From NCBI GenBank assembly GCA_029844215.1, contig CM056738.1, positions 75,322,093 through 75,386,092 of the forward strand: a DNA stretch of 64,000 nt. Direction: 5' to 3'. Positions 22,264-33,435 of the stretch are shown in pieces; the stretch's first letter is position 1, and every line of letters begins with the position of its first letter. Origin of the DNA: Przewalskia tangutica (lineage: Eukaryota; Streptophyta; Magnoliopsida; Solanales; Solanaceae). Below the pieces are notes generated by a model that did not search any database, was not told the DNA's origin, and was given only the letters and a program-made list of their open reading frames with translations. The position numbers and the translations under genes are program-made.

Positions 22264-22520
22264 TTTGAAATAATCACGGATCAGGATTTCTGGAAAAAAT
22301 TCTTTAAATATTAATTTGAAGAAAAATAATTTTAATGCAGGGTTTTGAAAATATGCATGATTTGGAAATTCATTTTGAAGAGGGAATTTGATCTTATTAT
22401 CATTTGGGTTGTCAGAAAAATCATTTTTTAATTCTCGTAAATATAATTTTTCTCTATGTATTGAGCATGTTTTTATGAGATTGAGATCTTTTATTATCGG
22501 TGTTGATATGAACTGGAATT
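22264..22520 (-). other. Protease-to-ORF2 joint where RT/RNase H is absent (unit B)
   Basis: The layout matches unit A: about 260 bp link the end of the protease to the ORF2 start, with the same residual linker words. A short insertion 'tatcggtgttgat' near 22494 is the main difference. Confidence 0.7.
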
Positions 22521-22724
22521 TTAGTTTTTGTTTTTGAAATGAAAAGATATTGATTTATTTTTCACTTCATAAGGAGTGATCAAATTCATAAATGGTGTTC
22601 CTAGTATTACGGTATTGTGAATTACTTCAGCCAGGACAAATGATGTTGTTATTGAAGTTCCATCATTTATAATTGATGCCTTGGTTTTATACTTAATTTC
22701 TAATTTAGAATTGTTAGCAGCTGC
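22521..22724 (-). pseudogene. Pararetrovirus protease, C-terminal part (unit B)
   Basis: The frame reads 'NNSKLEIKYKTKAS', then 'ITTSFVLAEVIHNTVILGTPFMNLITPYEV', the second half of the retropepsin-like domain. The Athila-like element is inserted at 22725, within the codons after the 'AAANNSK' segment, and the N-terminal half continues at 31333. The duplicated target bases GCTGC flank the insertion. Confidence 0.8.
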
Positions 22725-24035
22725 TGATGCGCGATTTAATGCACACACTTTAACGCAAGTGCACGTTGTCGAGTCAAGTAATATAGTCTTTGAAGACCGA
22801 GTTATCGTCCTCAGGGATTAGTGTTCAAGTACCAACTTCTATTCTTTGTTATCTATTTGGTGACCGATTTTTGAGTTGTTGATTATAACTAATAATTATA
22901 ACGACTAATTAACTATGTTGTTTACTTCAGTGATGATGGAAATAGAGCTTCCAAGTCTCCTCAACTATCCACTTATTTTATTTATTAATGCAATTAACTA
23001 TGGTTCTTCTTCTTTTGGAGATAGCGGGTTTGCTAATTCGTTTTATACTCCCGTTAAGGCTATATAAACACTCAACCCCAGTAGCGCTCCTTTCTACCTT
23101 TCGGTGATAAGGATGACTCTATAGGAGGATTAAGAACAAAAACCCTATTAATGCTACACAAGTAATTGAGGTATTTTCATCCCCAATTCGACCTATGTCT
23201 ACCCAACTACAGCATAGTCACAACCTCCTTCTTTCGAAGTTTGATTAGAAATCATATAAATAATGATAATTAATGATCAAGTAATTACCAAGCAATCAAA
23301 TCATCTATTGGATAAATCTCAACAATAAGAAGAACAACCATAAGCATGCATTAATTCATAAAATAAGGTTCAAGTGAATTGACATGGAAAGCCCTATATT
23401 AGAATTAGTTCCTAGCCATAGACATGACAAGAACTAATTCAATATCCAACATAAAAACTGAAATAAAGTAAAAGAAAGAAAGAAAATTACAATAGAATGG
23501 TCTCCAATCTTGAACTCCAAGAATGTGTTGTGAATTGGCAAGAAGGGCACTCTTTAAAACTGCTTAGGGTTCTCTTTTTATAGCCTCCAAACCGCCCTTA
23601 AGGTTTTTCTTCAGGCCTGGCCCATAATTTCGTCTAAAACCTGATTTTTCCCGCGTCGGCGCCGCTGCGTAAATCCAGCGCCACGGCGGAAGTTCTATCT
23701 TTCGAGATTAGGCATCGTGGCGCTGCACTCTGCATGTCGTAGCCGCAGTCAGAAACTTCGTGACGCCTCAATGTTGGGCGCCGGGCGCTCGTTCTCGCTG
23801 GCCGGAGGCGCGCGGCTGCTGCCCGTGTCCGTGCCTGATTCGCCACTTTCTCGCATTTTAAGCTCTGGAACCTCCACTTTTGGCCTCTTTTCGCTCCTTT
23901 TCCGCCAAAGAGCCACTTTAACCAATTTGACTCAAAAGAAAGAAAATTTATCCTAAGACGACACGTATTTGTACAAAAAGGGACAAAAGACTCACTAAAA
24001 ACGACTCAAAAAGTGTATATAAAATACACCGATCA
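22725..24035 (-). repeat. Athila LTR, left copy (3' LTR), 1311 bp
   Basis: On the minus strand it starts TGATCGGTGTATTTTATA and ends ATCGCGCATCA. It matches the right copy closely except for a small indel near 22885 and a GC-rich patch at about 23645-23830, where the two LTRs differ strongly. Confidence 0.9.
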
Positions 24036-24050
24036 AATACCCCCAAACTT
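24036..24050 (-). promoter_or_regulatory. Polypurine tract of Athila element
   Basis: The minus strand reads AAGTTTGGGGGTATT right before the LTR start. Two further copies of the AAGTTTGGGGG word occur in the 3' UTR at about 24562-24572 and 25156-25166. Confidence 0.85.
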
Positions 24051-25171
24051 AACCTTTGCTGGCCCTCGAGCAAAGATCAAAAAGAAAGAAGTAAATACTC
24101 AAGTAAAAGAAAAATAAAAGACTCAATGACATTGATCACTTTGCTGCATTGGTGTTACTTAGAAAAATATGAAGATTAGCAAAATAATATGCAGGAACAT
24201 ATAACATGAAATTTTAGCACTCTAAACACATTAAGCTAGATATTTCGCAAACTCATTTTTATCATACTTAATGGAAGTCAAAATACTGAATCATGCATGT
24301 TAAATTCAAAAATCCTATGGCATTTTTACTTGCTATTCTCCACTAATCATGGATATGCATATAAGAGATCTTCAGGACTTTTCAGGGTTGTAATGTAGGC
24401 TTATGCATGGGTAGGTAAGAATAGACATTTAGGCTCATTTTGTGTACCATAAGCTCTTTAGCTTTTCAATGTTTCCCTTTTCTTTTGATTCTTTCCTTCA
24501 CTTCAAGTCTATCATTCCCCTATTTTGTTTTGAGAGCGTGAAGTGTATTATAATAACAAGCACCCCCAAACTTAGGCTTTTGCCTATTTCTTATTACTTT
24601 TTTATTGGGGTGCATCAAACTTGTTTGCTCTTTTTGTCTCTTTTTTAACACATTCTATTCCAACTATTTCACATTTTTACTTATGGCACAAGTGTGGGAA
24701 TATAGGGTGTCAAAGAAAAAGTTTCATGTTTAGGCTCAATGGGGCTGACTAGGGATATTTTTAATGTCAGGGATAGAAAAGAGTGGTAAGAATTGGCTAA
24801 CAAAGAAACGCCTGAGTCATCTCCCTAACATGCATATCCTAACTATTTCGCCTCAAATAGCAAGGAATCATAACACATATGTTTTAATCATTTATCATGC
24901 ACAATTCAAGCAAGAAACCCAAAATAGACAGATTTCATGAGTTTTTGGCATATCTAACCTAAGTGTTGAGATAGTTGCTTTTAATTCCATTACATTATTC
25001 CACCTTACTTCACTAGGTGTTTCTAGTAACTACAACATGCATGATCTTTGACAGACAATTAAGACTCAAAAAGAAAAAATTTATGACTCAAAAATACACA
25101 AAACAATTCAAAAAGATTCAAACATATTACAACAATAAGACACAAATAAGACATCCCCCCAAACTTAAATC

Positions 25172-25191
25172 ACACATTGTCCCCAATGTGT
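25172..25191 (-). ncRNA. GNRA-capped stem-loop in Athila 3' UTR
   Basis: The minus strand reads ACACATTGGGGACAATGTGT: a perfect eight-base stem closed by GGGA, a GNRA-type tetraloop. It is followed by 'atttaagtttggggggatg'. The same hairpin recurs at 55933, 60481 and 63369. It is most likely a cis-acting RNA structure of the element; the role is inferred. Confidence 0.6.
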
Positions 25192-25599
25192 GCAAGACTT
25201 CAAAGACAATAAAAAGAAACAAGACACTTACAGACTTGGTTTTAAAATGGTGGCGGTGGCGGTGGATAATGCATTGAATCCCGTGAGAGGGGAGGGGCTC
25301 AGGATTTTTTGATTTGGAGAAAGGGCCGTCGGATTTGGGCGTCGTCCAAGAATATAGATTTTCCGTTGTGGCGCCGCGGCCCTGCTCCTAGGCGCCGCGG
25401 CGCTTAAACTTCAGCGCCCTTCTGATCTTTTGGCGCGCTGCTTACGGCGCCGCTCACGATTTTCTCGAAATCTCGCTTATCTTTAGTTTTTGCCCTCCAA
25501 GTTCTTGGCCTTGCACCTGTCATCACAACACATAGCACTACCTCCGTGAGACTGTTCTAAGTAAAGACTAATTGCATTAAAGTAAATAAATTGAAATAC

Positions 25600-25645
25600 C
25601 TTGGGTTGCCTCCCAAAGAGCGCTGTCTTTAATGTCTTTTAGTCA
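25600..25645 (-). promoter_or_regulatory. Conserved post-stop motif of Athila 3' UTR
   Basis: Just after the integrase stop the minus strand reads 'gactaaaagacattaaagac', then 'agcgctctttgggaggcaac' and 'ccaa'. Near-identical strings follow the last ORF of the two right-hand elements (60131-60175 and 63081-63125). The conservation of a non-coding string across divergent elements suggests function in the RNA. Confidence 0.6.
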
Positions 25646-25660
25646 GACGCAAGTTCCTTA

Positions 25661-27001
25661 TCATTTTAGGGTGAGAGAGGTTACTAAGTTCATATATTCC
25701 ATTTCATTGATCAAATATGGTTTTAACCTCTGTCCGTTTACCTTGAATGAGGCTCCCTCTCTCTCTTTTATTTCAACTGCACCATATGGGAATACTCTTA
25801 CCACCGTGTATGGTCCTGTCCAACACGATTTTAACTTGCCTGGAAACAATTTTAACCTTGATTTGAATAAAAGCACTTGTTGTCCTTCTTGGAAGTCTTT
25901 TGGTATCAACCTCTTGTCGTGCCATACTTTCGTTCGTTCCTTGTAGATCTTTGCATTCTCATAGGCGTTGTGCCTGAATTCATCCAACTCGCTCAGCTGT
26001 AGTAGCCTCTTCTGCCCTGCTGCTTTGGCATCCATGTTTAGCTTCCTCATTGCCCAATACGCTCTATGCTCCAACTCTACTGGCAAATGACATGCCTTAC
26101 CAAAAACTAACTTATATGGTGACATTCCTATTGGTGTTTTGAATGTTGTTCTATATGCCCACAGTGCGTCATCCAGTTTGATAGACCAATCTTTCCTTGA
26201 GCTATTCACTGTCTTTTCCAATATGCTCTTCACTTCCCTATTTGACACTTCTGCTTGCCCATTCGCTTGAGGGTGGTAGGCAGTTGTGGTGCGGTGGTAG
26301 ACTCCATATCGGGAAAGTAATGAATTCAGATGCTTGTTGCAAAAGTGACTTCCTTCGTCACTGATGATGGCCCTCGGAGTGTCGAACCTTGTGAAAATAT
26401 TCTTTTGAAGGAATCTTTGCACAGTCTTCATCGTTTTCAGGGCTACTGCTTCTACCCATTTGGACACATAGTCCACTGCCAGAAGGATATATTGATTTCC
26501 AAAGGACGGCGGGAATGGACCCATGAAATCGATTCCCTACACATCAAATAGTTCCACTTCCAATATCCCTTGCGAAGGCATTTCATTTCGTCTTGAAATG
26601 TTCCCTGTTCTCTGACAACTATCACATCTCTTCACAAACGCATGGGCATCCTTAAAAAGTGTTGGCCAATAGAACCCGTTTTGCAGTACCTTTGCCGCTG
26701 TTCTTGATGCCCCAAAGTGTCCACCACATGGTAGGGTATGGCAATGAGTGAGAATCTGGTGCATCTCCTCCTCTGGTATACATCGCCTGATGACTTGATC
26801 GGCACAATGTTTGTATAACATCGGCTCCTCCCAATAGTAGTGCTTTACTTCGGAGTAAAACCTCTTCACTTGATGTCTTGTCAATTCTGGGGGTATAACC
26901 TTAGCTGCAAGAAAATTAATAAAATCAGCGTACCAAGGTAAATTACAATTCGCACTTACTTGAAACAGTTGCTCGTTTGGAAAGTGATCATTTATCTGCA
27001 C
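25661..27001 (-). pseudogene. Athila integrase
   Basis: Two open stretches (27001-26537 and 26524-25661) encode a retroviral-type integrase. The zinc-binding region reads H-x-H...'CDSC' with 'GGHFGASRTAAKVLQNGFYWPTLF' between. The catalytic core includes 'DYVSKWVEA', 'IISDEGSHFCN' and 'AYHPQANGQAEVSNREVK'. A C-terminal part contains 'KLKSCWTGPYTVVRV'. A tryptophan codon became TAG at 26537-26539, just before 'GIDFMGPFP'. The enzyme would insert element DNA into chromosomes. The catalytic D, D and E residues appear present, so the stop is the main lesion. Confidence 0.9.
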
Positions 27002-27331
27002 ATCCTCGCGCTACGCTCTGTGTTCTCCACCTTGACAAGTGGTTCAGAATCAAATTCTCTGTCCTTTCTTGTCACGAATTTCCACGTCGAATTCTTGTAG
27101 TAGCAAGAGCCATCGAATGAGGCGAGGTTTTGCATCCTTCTTGTCATCAAGTACTTTATGGCGTAATGGTCTGTATACTATCACCTTATTTCCAATCAAG
27201 TATGGCTCGAATTTCTCAAACGCATACATTATTGCTAGTAATTCTTTTCTCGTAGTTGCGTAATTTAAGCGTAAGGCCATTCGAGTTTTACTAGCATAGT
27301 AAATGGATCTAAATACCTTGTCGATTCTCTG
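27002..27331 (-). pseudogene. Athila RNase H domain
   Basis: The frame at 27280-27050 reads 'NYATTRKELLAIMYAFEKFEPYLIG', then 'VIVYRPLRHKVL' and 'RLIRWLLLLQEFDVEIRDKKG', typical of gypsy RNase H after RT. One residue stands out: the usual TDH-like motif appears as 'YRP'. A one-base deletion near 27332 ('MGSGA' then a stop) separates it from RT, and stops follow near 27045. Confidence 0.8.
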
Positions 27332-28449
27332 TCAAGCACCGCTTCCCATCGCATAATCGCTTGCATCACACATTAGTTCAAATGGGTGCTCCCAGTTTGG
27401 TGCAATGACTATGGGTGCTGAAATAAGCTTCTCCTTGAGTGTCTGAAAAATGGTCAAGCATTCCTTATTGAAGTCAAAGGCAACCCCCGTCATTAGCAAT
27501 GTGGAAAGGGGTTTTGAAACCTTTGAAAAATCTTTGATGAATCTTCTATAGAAACCCGCATGCCCAAGGAAACTTCTGACTCCTTTTGTTGATACTGGAG
27601 GTGGGAGATTTTCGATTACTGAAATCTTTGCTTTGTCTACCTCAATACCTTGGTCTAATATTTTGTGTCCCAGGATAATCCCTTCTGTTACCATGAAATG
27701 GCACTTCTCCCAGTTTAGCACAAGGTTAGATTTTTCACATCGGCTTAACACTGCTTCTAAGTGCCTCAAACATTCATCGAACGATGCTCCAAAGACCAAA
27801 AAAACATCTATAAAGATCTCTATAGTCCTCTCCACCATGTCTGAGAAAATTGCCATCATACACCTCTGAAAGGTCGCAGGTGCATTGCAAATCCCGAATG
27901 GCATCCTTCTGAATGCAAATGTACCAAAAGGGCAGGTGAATGTTGTCTTTTCCTGATCTTCTGGTGCTATTGCAATCTGATGATACCCTGAGTAACCATC
28001 CAGAAAACATTAGTAGTTGTTCCCCGCAAGTCTATCCAACATCTGATCTAGAAATGGCAACGGAAAGTGGTCTTTTCTGGTAGCCTTGTTCAACTTGCGA
28101 TAGTCGATGCAGATTCTCCATCCAGTAACTGTTCTAGAAGGAATGAGCTCGTTCCTTTCATTTATCACCACTGTCATTCCACCCTTTTTGGGTACCACTT
28201 GTACTGGACTCACCCATGAGCTGTCAGATATAGGATAAATTACTCCCGCATCGAGTCATTTAAGGATTTCCTTTCTAACTACCTCTTTCATGTTTGGGTT
28301 TAGCCTCCTTTGTGCCTCGATGGATGGTCTGATCTCCTCATCTAGACGGATCTTATGCATTACTGTTGACGGACTTATCCCCTTTATGTCTGCTAATTTC
28401 CACCCAATGGCACGCCATGAGCCTCAAAGACTCTCGTGACTTATCGGTC
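27332..28449 (-). pseudogene. Athila reverse transcriptase, active site altered
   Basis: RT begins near 28400 with 'RLDEEIRPSIEAQRRLNP', followed by 'SSWVSPVQVVPKKGG', 'RICIDYRKLNKATRKDHFPLPF', 'GTFAFRRMPFGICNAPATFQRCM' and 'SFLGHAGFYRRFIKDFS'. The polymerase signature that should read x-I-D-D is 'FIDV': the second aspartate codon is GTT (27803-27805). A tyrosine codon is TAA at 28010-28012, and another stop occurs upstream in 'EILK-stop-LDAG'. These lesions abolish cDNA synthesis. Confidence 0.9.
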
Positions 28450-29472
28450 TCACTTTGTGGATAGGTGGCATGAAATGATCACTGGTAAGGTTTTATCTTC
28501 ACCTAGATATTGGTATTGTAAATGATTGGGTAGGATTTTTAACTCTAACTCTGGAGCCTTCTCTGTGGATGGTATTGATCTTTCTGGCATCTGCCCAAGC
28601 TCTTCATACATCCTCCTATCCCATTTCTCATAAGCATTCATCCAATTTGCATACTCCATCAGCCTTGGGTCGCTTCCACTACTATCATCCCATTTGGTCA
28701 GTACTTCTTCAAGCGTATCCTCATTTCTGAACCCTTTGGCCGACACTGCATCCTCGATAATCTCAATAGCCGAGCAGTTATCATTGGCATCTGGAAAAGT
28801 TGCTGCCCGAAAAACATTGAAGATCACCTCTTCTTCTTCCACCTGAAGCTTCAACTCCCCTTTGTGAACATCGATGAGAGCTTGTCCTGTGGCTAAGAAG
28901 GGTCTGCCAAGTATGATGGGGATTATGTCGTTATCTTTTATGTCTAAGATAACGAAATCAGCGGGAAAAATGAACTTGTCCACCTTCACCAATACATCCT
29001 CGATGACTCCTCTAGGATGGACTATGGAGCGGTCAGCTAACTGCAAAGTAATGTTTGTAGGTTTGACTTCTCCCATTCCAAGTTTGCAGAAAACTAGATA
29101 AGGCATCAGATTTATGCCTGCCCCCAGATCGCACAATGCTTTCTGACATTCAAACTTTCCAATGGTGCATGGTATGGTGAAGCTCCCTGGATCTTGTAAT
29201 TTCTGAGGTAGTTTTCTCTGTAGGATGGCACTACATTCTTCAGTCAACACCACTGTTTCGTAGTCCTCTATCCTCCTCTTTTTGCTAAGAATATCCTTCA
29301 TGAACTTTACATAGATCGGCATCTGCTCTAGTGCTTCCGCAAACGGGATATTGAGTTGCAATTGTTTGAGAACTTCCACAAATTTAGAGAATTGTCTGTC
29401 AAGAGCACATGTTTTTAGCCTCTGGGGATATGGTATATTCACCTGGGGTGTGTTCACAACAGCTTCCACCAA
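28450..29472 (-). pseudogene. Athila gag C-terminus and aspartic protease
   Basis: The 340-codon open frame is the best preserved part of the element. It opens with 'YPQRLKTCALDRQFSKFVEVL' and 'PFAEALEQMPIYVKFMKDIL', then the protease with catalytic 'CDLGAGINLMP' and the C-terminal 'IPIILGRPFLATGQALIDV'. The D-L-G-A form is usual for Athila rather than D-T/S-G. The last 100 residues are acidic and lead to RT. The right-hand element at 59222-60115 has a clearly homologous ORF. Confidence 0.9.
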
Positions 29473-29475
29473 CTT

Positions 29476-29860
29476 TTAAACGGGCTCTGGCGCCGCGTTC
29501 GCTTCCCCGGGCGCGGCGCTCAAACTTCTGTCCCGTAGTCTTGGCCGCGTTCGCCATACGCCATGGCGCTGCTGCTGCTGCGAACTTTCCATCTCCACTG
29601 ATTCAGCATTCTTCAGGTCAATCGCCTGACATTGTGCTTTCATATTGCCTCCCACAGGTGCAGATTGCTTTTCTTGCAATTCGTTGTTCAACATGACCGC
29701 GAGTTGTCCTATTTGCGTCTCCAACTTCTTCAAGGACATTCTTGTTTCGTCCATGAACTGAGTTTGATACCTAGTCAAACTGAGTAGGGTTGCTCGTAAC
29801 TCCTCCATCTTTTCTTGTGGGGTTGGAGATTTATCATATTGATAGTAGTAATCCATGTCT
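29476..29860 (-). pseudogene. Athila gag remnant
   Basis: Only the C-terminal end of Gag is left: 'YYYQYDKSPTPQEKMEELR', then a heptad-like stretch 'TRMSLKKLETQIGQLAVML'. The capsid core and CCHC knuckle seen in the right-hand element (58022-58755) are missing, since the primer site lies only about 150 bp further upstream. The frame then runs through a GC-rich patch near 29490-29540. Confidence 0.75.
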
Positions 29861-30007
29861 TTAGGATTCCTGAGATGAATCAAAACCAACAACGGATCAC
29901 GGCAACTGATTCTCAAGAAAAAATTTAAAAAAAAAACGTAATAAAATAATAAAAAAATAATAAAAACCAAATTAGAAATTAAGAATAGATAAAATTGATA
30001 TTGAACT

Positions 30008-30035
30008 ACGCCAATCCCCGGCAACGGCGCAAAAA
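30008..30035 (-). promoter_or_regulatory. Primer-binding site of Athila element
   Basis: The minus strand after the LTR and a short spacer reads GCGCCGTTGCCGGGGATTGG. This is the GGCGCCGTTGCCGGGG type (tRNA-Asp like) found in Athila/Calypso elements. Confidence 0.8.
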
Positions 30036-30038
30036 ACT

Positions 30039-31327
30039 TGATGCGCGATTTAATGCACACACTTTAACGCAAGTGCACGTTGTCGAGTCAAGTAATATGG
30101 TCTTTGAAGACCGAGTTATCGTCCTCAGGGATTAATGTTCAAGTACCAACTTCTATTCTTTGTTATCTATTTGGTGACCGATTTTTGAGTTGTTGATTAT
30201 AACGACTAATTAACTATGTTGTTTACTTCAGTGATGATGGAAATAGGGCTTCCAAGTCTCCTCAACTATCCACTTATATTACTTATTAATGCAATTAACT
30301 ATGGTTCTTCTTCTTTTGGAGATAGCGGGTTTGCTAATTCGTTTTATACTCCCGTTAAGGCTATATAAACACTCAACCCCAGTAGCGCTCCTTTCTACCT
30401 TTCGGTGATAAGGATGACTCTATAGGAGGATTAAGAACAAAAACCCTATTAATGCTACACAAGTAATTGAGGTATTTTTATCCCCAATTCGACCTATGTC
30501 TACCCAACTACAGCATAGTCACAACCTCCTTCTTTCGAAGTTTGATTAGAAATCATATAAATAATGATAATTAATGATCAAGTAATTACCAAGCAATCAA
30601 ATCATCTATTGGATAAATCTCAACAATAAGAAGAACAACCATAAGCATGCATTAATTCATAAAATAAGGTTCAAGTGAATTGACATGGAAAGCCCTATAT
30701 TAGAATTAGTTCCTAGCCATAGACATGACAAGAACTAATTCAATATCCAACATAAAAACTGAAATAAAGTAAAATAAAGAAAGAAAATTAGAATAGAATG
30801 GTCTCCAATCTTGAACTCCAAGAATGTGTTGTGAATTGGCAAGAAGGGCACTCTTTAAAACTGCTTAGGGTTCTCTTTTTATAGCCTCCAAACCGCCCTT
30901 AAGGTTTTTCTTCATGCCTGGCCCATAATTTCGTCTAAAACCTGATTTTTCCGCCGGCTGCCGCGTTCGCAAACCGGCGCCGCGCGGAAGTTCTGTGGCT
31001 GCTCGAGATTAGCCGCGCGTGCACTCGCACTGTCAGAGGCGCCGGCGCCAAACTTCTGCACGCCTCTTAATGTTGGGCGCCGGGCGCTCGTTCTCGCTGG
31101 CCGAGTGCTGGCTGCCCGTGCTCGTGCTGGTTCGCCACTTGCTCGCATTTTAAGCTCTGAAACCTCCACTTTTGCCCTCTTTTCGCTCCTTTTCCGCCAA
31201 AGAGCCACTTTAACCAATTTGACTCAAAAGAAAGAAAATCTATCCTAAGACGACACGTATTTGTACAAAAAGGGACAAAAGACTCACTAAAAACGACTCA
31301 AAAAGTGTATATAAAATACATCGATCA
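30039..31327 (-). repeat. Athila LTR, right copy (5' LTR), 1289 bp
   Basis: It matches the left copy over almost its full length. The exception is the GC-rich patch at about 30950-31080, where bases differ heavily. A minus-strand frame of 101 codons crossing the patch (31217-30912) has no domain and is not a gene. A TATA-like 'tctttttatagcc' lies near 30873. Confidence 0.9.
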
Positions 31328-31332
31328 GCTGC

Positions 31333-31703
31333 TAATGAGTCCTGTGTCTCTTTTAGGAATTTTACCGGTATTATACCAATTTTTATGCAGTTTAAGTCTG
31401 CTCCTGTGTCAAAGAGGGCAACATTTGTTATTTTGAAATTATCTGAAAATTTTAGTGTTATTTTTATTATGTATTTCTTCGTTGTTATTTGTCTTAATAC
31501 CGTTAGAAAATCTTCTGGATTTCTTCTAGATTTTCCATTTGGTTATCATTTGTGGGATTTTCTGAATCGGATGAGTCATCATCCTTTGTAACTGAGTTTT
31601 GTTTTGCTCTATTTGAAAGTATAATTTTAATTAATTCCGAATCTTTTTGTTGTTTTTTTTAATTCTTTCACTTCTAATTTTACTGAATTAACTGTTTTTG
31701 TAA
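31333..31703 (-). pseudogene. Pararetrovirus protease, N-terminal part (unit B), DTG intact
   Basis: The frame around 31385-31440 reads 'NVALFDTGADL', so the catalytic D-T-G is present (glycine codon at 31402-31404), unlike unit A. Upstream are the lysine/glutamate-rich linker pieces with frameshifts near 31520 and 31660. The domain is cut at 31332 by the Athila insertion and resumes at 22724. Confidence 0.8.
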
Positions 31704-32424
31704 TTATTGAATTGCTACTTCTTTAATTTTCTTACTTTTTTCCAGGATTTTTGTTAAATCGTATTTTCTAGAAGTACATGGTAATATATTATTTTTTATT
31801 TCTTTCTTTTCTGGGGTAAAGATTTTAAGGAGTTTATTCAAATATTCTTTTTGGTGCTGGGTATCTATGTGTTTAATCATATCTATCATGAATTCTTGAT
31901 CTTTGGTTAACACACATATTCGTTTTCCTTTAGCCTTTTCAGGTTTTTCTATTGAACTACTCGTGAGTAATTCGTCTACTTGGAGGGGTTTATTGTCTTC
32001 TGATGAAAGAGAGAAATAGTCAGGGTCTGACTGATCTGCTTCAGAATCAGAGGAATCAAGTAGTAGATTAGAGATTTTCTTAGTAGTAACTTTGTCGAGA
32101 TTAAATTCTTGTAGTTTTTTATTCATTCTACAGTATTTTGATGTATGTCCTTTCTTATTACATTTGTAACAAGTTATGTTTTTGTATTTGGAATTGTAAT
32201 TCTTTTTTGTATTTTTATTATTCTTATAACGATTATTTTTATAAGGATTCTTATAATATATTAGATTTATAATCTTTTGTGGATTTTTTGTGGGATTTAT
32301 TAGTTTTGCTACAATCTCCTTCGCAACTTTTGGAATTTTCTATGGTAGCTGGTTCGAATTGTTTGCAAAATGTTCCTAATTCACATTTTGTTCTTTTAAG
32401 GTGTTTTGAGGTGTTTTTGTATTT
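31704..32424 (-). pseudogene. Zinc knuckle and acidic linker of viral coat protein (unit B)
   Basis: The 140-codon frame 32126-31704 carries the acidic 'LLLDSSDSEADQSDPDYFS' segment and 'KRICVLTKDQEFMIDMIKHID'. Just upstream the knuckle C-x2-C-x4-H-x4-C is complete, with its last cysteine TGT at 32130-32132. The basic K/N/Y-rich tract before it has small indels relative to unit A. Confidence 0.75.
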
Positions 32425-33435
32425 TTAGATCTTGGTAGATTTTAATCCTTCTTGTTGAGTTATACAGACTAATTCTCCGTATGTAAACTCATCGTAAGGT
32501 ATTATTTGTTTTCCACAATTTTCTTTAATTTTATTCCTAACCTTTTCTCCCAAGAGGCTTGGTAATCCGGCTAAGAATTTTTCTTTCCAGAATGGTTGAT
32601 CAGAATCTTCTCTAATCATTATTCTAGTTAAGAAGGTATTTTTATACCATTGAAAATTACTTAATTTTTTACATTTTAAATTTGAAAGTAATTCAGCATT
32701 TTTATTTTTAAGATGTGTAGAATCACCTATGAAATTCAAAGATATTGTCAGTATCAAGGTTGATACTGCATCTTGTATAGGTTCTCCCATATCAGTTAAT
32801 ATTGGTATTCCTTCTTCATCGATTTTTATGGCATTTAAAATATTTTCTTTTTGTTGGTCAGTGAGATAATGATCCCACCATCCTTTTAATTGACCTGAGA
32901 ATCCTGCGATTAGCAGTTCTGCAGAGGTTTTATCGAGGACTTCTTTTTATGTTTGGTAGGCATTTGCTGCCATTGTCATTTGTTGGAGGAAGCTGAGGAT
33001 ATTGTATTCAGTCATTCCATCGAGGTTCCAATCATAAATTGAAGCGGCATTGTAACAGGATTGAGCTAGGGGTTTGATTATTCCTAGGTCTGGAGCAGGG
33101 ATTATTTGTAATCCTGGAGCTATTTGTATTCCTTGTACGGGTTGTTGTTCCCAATTCATATTATTGATGAGGGGTTTTCCTAATTGTTTGAGTGTATCAC
33201 TGCTATCGGATTTATTTGTTAACATCGTTACACTATTCTCGATAGTGGAGTCTATTGTTTTAAGAAAGGGGTATTTTATGGAGTTTTGAGAGGAATATAT
33301 CTCAAACCATTTGAAAAAAGGAATATTAATTCTATTATCTTGGACAAATTCATAGAAATTTTCTTGTATTTGTTTTCTTGTATTTAGGAAATTTTTAAAG
33401 AACCAATTTCTTTTTTTCTGAATTATGTTATTCAT
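32425..33435 (-). pseudogene. Pararetrovirus gag-like coat protein (unit B)
   Basis: Two frames (33435-32947 and 32790-32425) cover the coat protein. The first has the N-terminal part missing from unit A's frame ('KKRNWFFKNFLNTRKQIQ', 'KWFEIYSSQNSIKYPF') and runs to 'QQMTMAANAYQT' before a stop. The second covers 'GEPIQDAVSTLILTISLNF' to 'FLAGLPSLLGEKVRNKI'. The 'GQLKGWWDHYL' motif lies between them in the same frame. One nonsense change near 32947 and one shift near 32800 are the main lesions. Confidence 0.8.

Larger units (their letters stand above)
24051..25660 (-). other. Athila 3' untranslated region
   Basis: About 1.6 kb between the end of integrase and the polypurine tract holds no open frame with a domain; no envelope-like gene is visible. 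It contains the conserved motif at 25600-25645, a GC-rich patch at 25370-25460, a hairpin at 25172-25191 and extra polypurine-like words. Homologous stretches lie at 60116-61098 and 62961-64000 in the opposite orientation. Confidence 0.7.
22725..31327 (-). mobile_element. Athila-like Ty3/gypsy retrotransposon, 8.6 kb
   Basis: Two LTRs (22725-24035 and 30039-31327) surround protease, RT, RNase H and integrase remnants in minus orientation. The GCTGC duplication flanks it at 22720-22724 and 31328-31332. The 'DLGA' protease style and a primer site reading gCGCCGTTGCCGGGG fit the Athila branch. Most of gag is missing and pol has several stops, a frameshift and an altered RT active site, so the copy is dead. 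It inserted after the virus, because it interrupts viral unit B. Confidence 0.9.

Noticed and set aside
13172..22724. Possible hidden reverse transcriptase in the viral units
   Set aside because: I looked for YxDD, LPQG-like and RNase H signatures on both strands and saw none outside the Athila element.
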